From Phalacrocorax aristotelis (taxonomy: Eukaryota; Chordata; Aves; Suliformes; Phalacrocoracidae): a stretch of DNA of 64,000 nt. A program made the translations under genes and the position numbers. This document shows, piece after piece, positions 39,601-51,600 of the stretch (the first letter of the stretch is position 1; every line of letters starts with the position of its first letter). The stretch is from positions 58,992,733 through 59,056,732 of the forward strand of contig NC_134276.1 in assembly GCF_949628215.1 (NCBI RefSeq). The letters are read 5' to 3'. Below the pieces are notes generated by a model. That model saw nothing but the letters and a program-made list of their open reading frames with translations. It searched no databases and was not told where the DNA came from.

Positions 39601-42600
39601 AATATGGACCCGACCCAGTGTGTTGCAGGCTGTGGAAAAAATGCATTTTTTTCAAGCATAGAGAAGATCCCTAGATTGGTTGAAGATGTAGGAAATTAAG
39701 TCCTTTTGGAGAACCCGTTCATTGGTGCTCTGAATTGACTCAAGTATTCCTACAAAGTTCCTGTGGCTAAAATAGAGCAAACTCTTGGTTAAGGAAATAG
39801 TCTATCTCTTCATTACAACTCTCCACCCTCTCCCCTCCACTCCATAAGATGATGTCCAGCGTTTGTACAGTTTATAGTCTGCCTGGGTAGCTTTACACAG
39901 TGAAGGAGAAGGGTAACACAAGAAGGGCGATGTTCATGAGCTGGGTGCTGCGGACAAAAGCCATCTTTCTTTTTGAACATTCTTGTAAATTTTTAATAAG
40001 CATTTTATGGTTTTGTCCATCTAGCTGCTTTGGCTGAGATTTCTGAAATGGTGGCTCAGCTCCATGGCAATATGATAAAGATGGAGAACTTCCAGAAGCT
40101 GCATGAACTCAAGAAGGACTTGATAGGCATAGACAATCTGGTGATCCCAGGGAGGGTAAGTAGCAGAATTGTGACCAAGGTCTGATAAAATTTCAAAGTA
40201 TTAGGTAAGTTTTAGAAACCTGTTTTTTAGGAGCAGCTGTCAAATTGCTCATATTTCACATATGAATTTCCTCATATTTTTCTCTCACCAAAAACTATCA
40301 AATGTAAACATAATAATACCATATAAAACAGCAGCCTGTAAAGCAGGAAGAAGCAATCATCTTTATTACATTTTTACCAATTTTATTAGGATTATCTTAT
40401 GTGTACACTTGGACGGTTGTAGGCAGTTCCAAACATCGATTACAACAGAGGTGGTAAAAAAGTAATATTTATCACAGCATTCAGACCTTGAGCAGTTGCA
40501 CATCTCCTCATTTCTTGCTGCCCTTAATTTTTTTTCAAACAAAAGAGCATGGCAGGTTAAAGGAAAGCAAGGCATTTGCGCTGGAGGACCTTCAGCCCTT
40601 TCCCAATGTCTAGCTTTGAAACTCACGGCCCTGGGGCCAAGCAGTCTCTTCAGTCTACGTGTAATGTTGGCCAATAATTTTTGAGACAGTGTTGCCTTAA
40701 GTAAACATTTTTAATTGTGTTAGAAAAACACCAACACCTCTTTCGTACTTGTCATGCCTTTTTCTTAAAAATGGAGGTTTATTTCAGAATAAATGAGCTT
40801 CAGTGTAGTATTTGTAGCCTTTTTTGCTTTTCTGTGTGCACATATCTGTGCATGCGAACTTGAGTGTTGTGTCTTGAAATTTCCTCCCCACTCCTTTGAC
40901 TTTTGTGCATAATATACAAAAAAAGTACTCGTGGCAACTGAAATGCCGGGGAAGATGCACCGCTAGACTGTTCTCGCCCCTTATGCGTTTCTGGGAAACG
41001 GCTTGGAAAAAAAGATTAGTTTTGCATTGAATTGCAGATACGGCGGTGCTTGGCCTTGCCCTGCAGCCTGGCTGTCCAGCCCTGCTTGCCACAGTCCTGC
41101 AGGCTGGCGCGACCACCGCTCAGCAAGAGCCACGGCCGTGGCCGTGTCTAGTGCCGCAGCGCATGTCAGCCACGCATGGCAGACAGGCAGCTTGCTGAGC
41201 TCTCTAGGGTCCAGTTCATTTAAGGATTCAAACATTTAGAAAAAGGGGTTTGAAGCTGATGTGCCACTGGGAAGGCAGCGCCAAGCATGGGTATTTCTCG
41301 ATTTGTGGCTGTTCCCCCAGCCCTCACTTTGCCTCTTCCCTGTCTCCCAAGCCGCCTCCAGGGCTTGTGCCTCCTTCCAGTGATCCACAGACTGTTCGCT
41401 TCCTTGGCAAGCCCCACAGGACGTTTCACAGCCTGTGCATCTCTCTATCACATGAAATCAAAAGCTGTCATCAGTTGTTTCTGCTCCCCTATTCTATTTA
41501 AAGACAGAGCAGTCTTCCTCTGCTAGGAAGTTCAAGAAAAAGGCAGAGGAGGCACAGAAGATTGTTTGCCTGCCAAGGCAAAGAGCATGGGCCACCATGC
41601 TCTGGCACGTGCTCAAAATGTCGCTGCTTTCCAGCCCTTTTGCTGCTCTTCTGGCTCCAGCTGAAGTCCCTGCCCTGGCACAGGCCGGGCTGGGAGGCAA
41701 ATGCCACTGTCAGCCATGGCTGCGTTTGCTTGAAGGTGGCTGAACTCCATGTCTCAGAGGAGAAGTCTCATGTCTCAGCTGTCCTAGAGGCAGCTGTAGG
41801 TAACCATCCTCTTCACATTGCCCCAGACCGGGGTCTTTGCAGCCACCGAGCTGGTTCCTGTTTTGGACGTTAAAATATCCTGTGGTCGGTTACGCTTGTG
41901 GATTGCAATGACGTGCAGCTCTGATTTCATGTGTTCGCATAGCGCTTGCCGTGGTGGTGCTAAGCCTGCTAGTGACCATTAGGTGGTACCATATAAATAG
42001 TGATTATGATTAATATTCTTTGGTGGCCAACAACAGCTTCCAGTGGCCTCTCTGGTAACGTGGGCTTACCATGATATAGGGATAACCACCTCTAGCCACT
42101 TTTTCCACCCCTTAGCCCTTATGCAATGCAGGTAGGGGGACTGGACACATCACAGCAACCCTAAGGCAACCAGAGTCTCTCTCTGAATAGATTAATCTTC
42201 AACAGCCAGTCTGTTACTAAGCTGCAGGTGATTCTGATGCTTTATAGGCCTTTTGTGTGCATGATTATGAGTAGAATGACCTTTGAAAGACTGCAATAAA
42301 TAAATATAAACCTCTTGGCAGAAGCTGAAGGGAGTGACTGAAAAATGGTATTTTCATGAGTTTCAGATAAGTGAGAGGCTGAGTTACAGTATAGTTCACA
42401 GTAAGCCCAGGAAATCCAGCATTTTGAAAGTTTCAGACGTGCTGCTTTTCCTATAATGCCACCCCTAAACATTCTTAAACAGTTTGATCTGAATTAATGC
42501 ACTGTATTATACAGCATGGGTGGTACTAGGGTAACTCACACTGCCAGGCAAATTTTCTTCTTCTTCTGCTGCCGATGGCGATGTTGAGTTGTGTAGCTGA

Positions 42601-45600
42601 TTTTACATCTCTGTGAAGAGCTGTGTATGCCATACACACCACAGAAGCTAACCAGTGGCTAACCAGTCACATACACACCAACTTATCTTTAGTTTTTACA
42701 TCATTTGTAACGTGAAAAATACTCATTCAAAACTGATGAAAGAGGGAGCTGTCTGAAGGAATCGATGTTAGGTAAAGAAAATTTTGCTTAGTTGAATTTT
42801 CTTAAAATGAATGAAAGACTATGAAGGAGCTTATCCTAAAGACAGTTATGAATGGAAAGAAATTATGCTATAAAGAAGATTTTTAACATATTTAATAAAG
42901 AAAATTAAAAGTCTTGGTGACTGAGAGACAAGTCAGCCCTATGGCCAAGTAGTCATATTTATGTTTGCATAGTAAGAAATTGTTATTATTTTTGCAGAAG
43001 ATACATATTTGGTTTGTATTTATTTCCCACAGGAGTTCATTAGACTGGGCAGTCTTAGTAAGTTGTCTGGAAAAGGTTTACAGCAACGGATGTTCTTCCT
43101 GGTAAGCAAGAAGACTTTTTTCTTTATATAATGAAATGTAACTATAGGCAACTATTGGGCAAACTGTTAGACTCGAATTGTGAATTACAGTAAGGTTTTT
43201 TTTTAAATATCCTTATTTAGGTTAACATAATACATCACCTGTGCAGCTGGTTGTTAAGAACTTATGTTTCTGTCCAAACCCAATGTTCTCTTTGTAACTG
43301 CTTCTTACAAAGATAGAACTATTCATTTTTATATGGCGCTGTGAATACCATGATAAAATAATACCTCCTAGCACATTGTCTAAAATAAGAGTCATTATAA
43401 AATGAAAAGTGGCACCGGGGTTAGTGATCATGTCCAGAAAAGAAGACAAAGAGTAAATCCTGGAGATATGAACGATAATCCACATAATGCTCTCAGAACA
43501 TACTACAGAATCAAGTTTCTCCACAAACCATCCAGTTCCAGCCCACAAGTGCCCAGCACGTGGTGGATCTGCCTTTACCTGGTGATACTATTTGGAGCTC
43601 TTGTGCTAGGAAAGATTATCCTCTCCTACCATCACTCACAGCATTTTCAGGTTACGGAGATCTTACTCGGTCTCCGATCCACAAGGGCCAACCAGGTGGT
43701 TCCTCGTCTATTTTCTTCCTGGCCAGCTGACTTGCTCCAGGCCCCCCGTCCTGCTGCTGCTCAGCCCTTGGCGCTGGGGCACCGGGATGCCCAGCAGAGC
43801 GCATAGATCTTCTAGTCCCATGTTACAGGGCAAAACATTAGAGAGTCAGTGCAGTGTGGCAGGAAAATACTTGGCTTCTTGTATGCAAAAGCTGAAGACT
43901 GGGTGTGTAGAAAATTGTGAGTGTGCTAGGTTTTACAAGATGTTTGACAATCTTTCAAATGAGCCAAAGATAAAACCACTGAATCTACCTGGGTAGGATT
44001 ATCCTCTGCCTTTAAAGGCACTCAAGAGGAAGCCTGATGAATATGGTGCACTCCTGCTGGCATACCACAATTCTTGTTCCAAGATGATACCTCGATATTA
44101 TACCTGTATAAAATACTACAAAATTGAGACAAGACTCTCAGATCAGTTGCTCGCACTGTCAAAGAAGTCTTTGGTCTGTCTCGAGCAAAAGAATCTTTTC
44201 AGATGTAAAATCCGGAGTCCATATTCTGGGACTCCAAATACATGTATAACCATTGGCAAAATTAAATCCCCCTCTAGCGGCCAATCCACATAGCTTCATC
44301 AATTATTGCTATTGGGTTGTATGTGCCTTTGGGAGAGAGCTCTGTTTCACACCACAGAGTATGATTTTCTTGTTGCAACTGTCTAGTTTGAGGAAAAACA
44401 TCCTTTGACCCAGGCGGCAGAGGGAAAACACGCCATTCCTATTATGACAGTCAACAATATGCAGGAGGTCATTTGACCTGCTTTTGACAACAGCTGTTAC
44501 ATGCAGGAAGCGCCACAAATTAAGATACTCTGTCGTTCACCTTCATGTTTCTAACCTAAAGCCACCTACCTTAAATCAGGTCTCCCAGCTTCCTTCTGAA
44601 TATGGGAAGTAATAGATAGCCATTTATGTCGTAAGAGTTAAGTCCGGCACGCCTCTCTTGGGCATTCTTGCTTATCGCTCCACGCGAAACAGAAGAAGAT
44701 ACCAGTGAAACACACTTACCTTCCGTAGATTCAGAGTGCGACGGAGTGTGAAACGTCCTACTTGGCCTCACTGCTGTTGTGGCTTGTTGGTTCTGACCCA
44801 GAGATCAGGCATCAGAAGATATCCAGTGGAAAATTGTGGGAACATGCCTGAGACTAACTGGGAAGGAAGGCAGTGAAAGTAGCAGATGCTAATACTAGGT
44901 TCTGAAGTATTGTGGAAGCCGGTATTTTGGATTCGTGCATTAGGTCTGCCGTATAAATAGTCAGACAGTACTGGCTAGTTTACTGGTTTTATCATTCCAA
45001 TTTTTTTTTTTTTTTCCACATGCATACACACTGACATAATTCTAATAACGTTTATTCTTGCTTTTTAGTTTAACGATATTTTGTTGTACACAAGTAGAGG
45101 CCTGACAGCATCAAATCAGTTTAAAGTCCACGGCCATCTTCCGCTGTATGGCATGACAGTAAGTACGGTGAGAGCTGAGGGGATTCATGCTTAAATGGCC
45201 ATTTGTGGTCCCATCTTAACTGTTTGATGAATTTCTGCTGGACTGAAAGCAGCAGCAAAGGGCTCTTCTCTGATTCAGAGGAGTTGTGGTTACATTCTGC
45301 AGTGTCTGGTGGGGCTGTGTTGGGTTCGGCATGTGTTCATGCAGCCTTCTACACAAAGGCGATTAGATAGCAAAAGTGGGGGGGAGAAAGACATTGGGGG
45401 GGGGGCAGCTTCCTCGTAATGCAAACTTTTCACGAGGTGGGTTCTTTAAACCATAAATTTAACCATGATTCTTACACATAATTCATCACCAATCGCTTAT
45501 AGACATGCTGTGCAAGGCGAGTAAACAGTAGCCTAATTTCTAATAGTCTAATATCTATGAAAAAAACCACTTCCTAATGCTTTCAGCTCTCTGTCTTAAA

Positions 45601-48600
45601 GCCAAGGTAGTGGGAAAGTGGCAGCAATATGTCATTCGGAGCTCTTGTCACAATCCTTCTGGAAAACAGCCGATTCGAGCCAATAGCACCTAGTTGCCTC
45701 TCCTTATATGATTTCAAAAATATTTTTGCTAGTTTCAAAACACTTTCATTCCCCCCGTTATTTTCATTGGAACTTCCCGTAGGTTTGTATCTATTCCGTA
45801 CTGTTTTCCTGAGAATCGAGTTAGGTAATCGCTACCACAGTAACTGAATTTCTCTAGACACCTGCGAGGCTTCAAGTTTTGTCTAGCATTTCTAGGAATC
45901 TACTCAATTATTGATGTCCATTTAGCGCGGACTTGTTCGCAACAGAACTCTCTTATGCTGCAGTGTCCAGAGCACTCCAGCCTTTAACGTATCCTTTTGT
46001 ATGATGAGTCACTCTTCTGATAAAAATACCACTAGTCTCCTTTCTTTTTTGGACACAAAGCAGACAAAGCCGTGCTTTTGGTTTAAGAGGTTATTGCAGA
46101 ACTCACTCACTGTTTTTCCAATTTGCAAGGCACCATTTTTTTTCTCAGTACCTGCTCGAAATTGTTGTTTGTGAACATTTCTCTTTGTTTTCTTTTCCCC
46201 AATTGTAAGAGCTTGTTCAGTTCACTGTTTCACCTTAAGAAATAAGTAATTCCTACAGTCTGACTGCACATGGGCTTTTATCTCTCAGATAGAAGAAAGT
46301 GAAGAGGAATGGGGGGTTCCTTATTGTCTAACACTACGAGGTCAACACCAGTCCATCGTTGTTGCTGCAAGGTAATTCAGTGGAGACAACATACACATGT
46401 AAACTGTATTTCTCTGCAGCTTTCACAGTGGGACGGATAGAAAAGCAGAGAGGCGTAATTTTTTTTTATTTGCTCCTAAAACAATTTCAAAGGTAAATTC
46501 TTTTGTGAAAGCCACTTTTGTAAAAAAAAAAAAAAAAAAAAGAAAGAAGTTAAATGGGGCAAAATAGAGTGGCAATCGTGCAAGTCAGAACCAAAAGTAA
46601 GTTATTGGGGAAAAAAAACCTAGCATCATGTGTCTGAATTTATTTATTTAAATTAAAAGTAAGCTCAGCTTGTGACTGTTTCTCGGAGTTTGCTTTCAGC
46701 CTGTATGAAAGTGAACAAAACCTGAATTTTCATTGCTAGTACCCGCGCTGAAATGGACAAATGGACGGAGGACATCCAGATGGCGATAGACCTGGCAGAG
46801 AAAAGCAGCGGCCCTGCCCCAGAGTTACTGGCCAGCAGCCCACCTGACAATAGTAAGTAAATACGAACGAGTAGGTTTTACACACTTTCGTCGGTATGAT
46901 TAGAGATTGCTTCGAAGCAAAGTGGTGAAAAATGCTGGCCACAGGCCAAACTGATACATTTGAAGTTGATTTTTGTATATATATTCTTTTATATATATAT
47001 CTAAAAAATATATATGTGCCATTTTTAATGTTCTTGTTGATGTTAGCAGAAAGTTTCACTGAATAGAGAAGTGACTTAAGCATAATGATTCCAGGAACTA
47101 TTTAACAAGATTTGGGCAGTGCCTTGTCCTTGGAAGGTATTAAAAGCACCAGCAAAGCACGGTAGTTTTTGATTGTAACACTTGCAGAAACATTTAAAAA
47201 AAAAAATCTTCTTAACATCTGCACAAAATTATTTCTAAAAGTGTGTTTTAAAAATCAGTTCACGATATTGTGGACAGAATTGATTTGTTTACTTTTTCCA
47301 ATTATATATGTTGTTGCATAGAGGAAGAAAGATGCTTTTTCCCTGCATTTCATAGAGTCTCCTGATGAAACTACTGTAGACCAGGAATCTGAGGACGACC
47401 TCAGTGCATCCCGCACCTCACTCGAACGTCAGTCACCACACCGTGGCAACACTACGGTGCACGTCTGCTGGCACAGAAATACCAGTGTTTCAATGATCGA
47501 CTTTAGTATTGCTGTGGAGGTATCTGCCTCAGAACGATCTGAACTGCAGCTCCAGACTCGCTCTTGAGTGACAATTTCCTTTTTGCTCCTCCTTAATAGG
47601 TGCACTATTCCGTTGCCTCCTTCTGGGGAAGTTTCAGGCACACCTTTTTAACCGACGCCAAATGATGGCATAAACCTCGACACACGTATTCGCGCCCTTA
47701 GTGCACCTTTGTAAAATCTGTTAGAGCAGAAATTTTCATAGAATTAACTGTCCAAAAAAATGCTGATGCCCTTTAAAATTTAAAGCGGGTCAAACTGTCT
47801 TAATGCTTTCAGTTACAAAGGCATTAAGTCCTTGCTCGAGCTGAAAGGATATTGTCTTTAGCTGCTGCAGCCAGAGTTTTGATTACGTGTATTACTAACG
47901 TACTTTCTTTACCTAGCCATCTTTTCTGGAACCTTGTCTCATTGCTCAGTCTCATCTGCTTTTTCTTTATTTGCGTTTTCCACCTCAAAATAAAAATCCT
48001 TTTTTCCCCCCTGATCACAGCTAAGCCAATTTGATACACATTCGTTAATTCTGTACTCAACAGGCGAGATGCAGACATTGACTTTTCAAAGATTAAAATG
48101 AAAGACTACTACTTCGGTGTAGGTTTTAGGATGAGGTGCTAAGCCTGCTTAGGTGTTCCTCCTTCACCCAAGAGAGGCTCCAGGGAGGGCCGAGTACTTT
48201 AGCACCGTCCTCATCGAATGGAAATTTATGCTTAAAGAAAACGGTAAAAGGAATCTTAAAGCTGAGCTGGCTTCTGCTCGGGAGGCGGCCCTTAGGCATC
48301 GGGCCACTGTTGCTCTCGAGAAGAGGCGCTGAGCAGAGTGTAGAGGTGCAAGGACAGGCAATATCCATAGCTTGTGTAACTGCCTCTGTTTTTAAACAGG
48401 GGGTGAGCTGCTGAAATGTGGCAAAGAAAATTACTCTGCACTGGAAAGCACTAACTGTAGAGCTTCATTTTGATCCCATGCAGCTGGATTTTCTGTTCTT
48501 TCTACCCTTACATCCTGCAAGGGAGGAGTAGTTTGGCAAGGAACAAGGTCTCTTATTTTTCCCTGAAGCAGAGGGCTTGTTATAGATATAAAATTTAAAC

Positions 48601-51600
48601 TGGTGACTAATTCTAACGATTACGAGGTTTTGGTCTGAGATCAGTGCTCATTGTTCCTTATTTTTGTTCCTCCCCGTGCCTCAAATGAACGCAAACAAAG
48701 CAGCGAAGACCAAACACACGCTGGAGACATACGTTTTTCTGTGAAAACATCTTCAGCTCCACTGCTGTTCCATGCGTGGCAGGTTACGCTCATGCTCACA
48801 TCATTCTGTTGGTGGCTCTCACTTCAGCATTATCGTTTATTTTCTTTGTGTCTCTCCCTCCTTTCTGTCTCTCCCGTGGTAGCAGATCCTCTCTCTGTCA
48901 GTGACTGTACTTCCCTACCTGCTGGACTGATCAGTGATCAGCGGCCTGTTTCCATTTCATATGTCTGCTGGTACCGAATGCAAAGCCTGTCCTTTTATGA
49001 TATCCTCCAGAGTAATGAGGTAACAGAAAATTAAGGAGTACACCTGTAACTTAGAGCAAGGAGGCAGCAGTGCAGATATCAGAGAATGGCATGATTTAAA
49101 GCAAAGGCTTTAATGTATATTGAAGACTGGTGAAAACAGAACATGTTCGAGAACGTTTAATTTGTAGCAGATAAATCAGGACCACCAGCATTAAGCTGTA
49201 CAGGCTCAGCTATTAGCTTCTGCATTATATACAGAGAATGAGGTAAACAGCTGTTTTGGCCCAGGTGAGAGCCTGTAGAGTCAACAAGGAATGGGAAGCA
49301 ATTAACGATTCACTGAGAACTCCCCTTCATTTACACGGCACGATGATGCTGGACTTTACATCTTCACTGTGTGAAGAGCAGCTAAGAACAAGGTTAACAG
49401 TCCTTGCTTTTGAAATCTTTGAAAAGTTACCGTGTGAACTCACTGGGTACTGAGAGCTCAATCTCTATCTGCAATTCTGAAGTATGTCATAATTTTCCTT
49501 TACATCACAAATTCATGTCAGACTTTCTGTTTCCATTACTCTATTAAAGTATCATTTAAAAACAAGAGGCAGACTAGGATAAGAAGACTGACTGATGTTT
49601 GGTAATATATTACTGAAAGCCACCTCAATTTAAAAAAACCCAAGTGTAGCAGCTTGAAGTTTTTGCAAGTACCCAGCTACGAGCAAAAGAATATGTTGCA
49701 TAAAGTACTACTTGGTAGTAAAAGATGCAGAAGAAAAATACATCCATTCAACCAAAACATTTTCACATATGACAAGGTCACGTACAACCAGATAAAAGCA
49801 GATAATTTTTTTGCGTACGATAATTAAACTGCAGGTACCTTTCACTGTTTTATTTGGCTACTTTTGATCTGTTTTCAGAACCAGCTGTCTGGAAATCTCC
49901 TAAGAAAATTCAAAAACAGCAACGGGTGGCAGAAGCTTTGGGTGGTGTTCACCAACTTCTGCATGTTCTTCTATAAATCGCACCAGGTAACAGACTGCAC
50001 GAGCGCGTGTGGCTGGAGGAGAGCTTTTGCTTTTTCGAAGCAGTAGCGGAGAGAAAGGCGGACGTTGGTCAGAGATGCTGTAGGCGCGAGAAGCAGGTGC
50101 ACCGGTCACGGCTACGCAGCCTGTGCTGCTGCTGGGACATGGACAGAGCCCGTTCTCAGTCCGCTCGCTTGTCGATTGAAGAACGCGTGCTCGTTTCCTG
50201 AAACTTTCACCAGTCACAGTGCATTTCATCCCTGAAAGCGCAGCGGGTCTCACCACTGCTCAGAAATTGTGGTGCGAGTTTAAACAAGAGTTTTCTCTTG
50301 TATAAATTCTGAGATTATTACAATTAAATACTTAATCGTGACTTATAAATTTTGTTTACCGTTACTGATGCTTCAGTCAAACGAGAGAACAGTGGCCAAA
50401 GATTAACCCATCTGAGCAAACGTCACAGTGCAGAAGGAGGGGTTTCCTGTCTAGAATCTGTTGGAGTTTTGAATCTCGCGTTCAGGCAGGGCATAAGCAC
50501 AAAACAATTCCAGTTGCTACGTTGTCCTTTCCTTGCTATAGAAATCCTTAACAACAGACTTTCTGAACTAAAAAAAAAATAAAGGTGAATTGTAGCATAT
50601 TCTACACATAAGTGGGATAAAGAAATGATTGGCCGTGAAGTGAAAGGACTTAAGCAACAAATGCTGCAGGGTGGCTGGTACGTTTCTAAAGGAGTAGGTG
50701 CGTGCAGGCCTAGGATGGACACACGTGGTGCTCTGCGATGCCAAACGCTGGAGTTTTATGTTTGTCAGTTTGAAGATAGTGGCAGTCCAAGACTTCAGAC
50801 AACTGTCTTATGGGGAAATACTGACAGGATCAGCCTGCAGCAGATCCTTAGGAGAAGGGTCTGTAAAGATGGGCAAGCTGAAACTACCGGACAATTTAGA
50901 TCATTGCCATTGTATAAAGCTGGTATTTTTTCCACACACATGTGGAAGCGCGATGATGCACCTTTAAATGAGCGTGCACCTATCGTCCATTTTACTTATG
51001 TGCTCTTTCTACTTAAGGGAGCTGGATCTCACACCATTTTCCATCATTTCTTTCCAGGACAATCATCCTTTAGCCAGCCTTCCCTTACTGGGATATTCAC
51101 TTACCATTCCTTCTGAATCTGAAAACATTCACAAAGATTATGTGTTCAAGCTACACTTCAAATCCCACGTGTACTACTTCAGGGCTGAAAGTGAATACAC
51201 ATTTGAAAGGTAAGTCGGTCTTCATGAGAGGGAATTTTGTAAAATTCCAGGATTTTTTTCCAAACAAGGTTATCGTAGAATCACAGAATCATTAAGGTTG
51301 GAAAAGACCTCTAGGATCATCAAGTACAACCACCAGCCCAGCACCACCATGTCTCCTAAACCATGTCCCAAAGTGCCACGTCTACACGTTTTCTGAATAC
51401 CTCCAGGGATGGTGACTCCACCACCGCTCTGGGCAGCCTGTTCCAGTGCCTGACCACTTTCAGTAAAGAGACTTTTCCTACTATCCAATCTAAACCTCCC
51501 CTGATGCAGCTTTAAGCCGTTTCCTCTCATCCCATCACAAGTTACTTGGGAGAACAGACTGACACCCACCTCCTTTCAGGTAGTTGCAGAGAGCAGTAAG

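Noticed and set aside
41003..41873. Overlapping ORFs on both strands in a GC-richer intron segment
   Set aside because: Openness follows base composition; no domain, splice context or conserved motif supports coding.
44571..44771. Minus-strand ORF with a good donor (AAG|gtaagtg near 44718)
   Set aside because: No convincing acceptor upstream and no recognisable peptide; an isolated donor match is common by chance.
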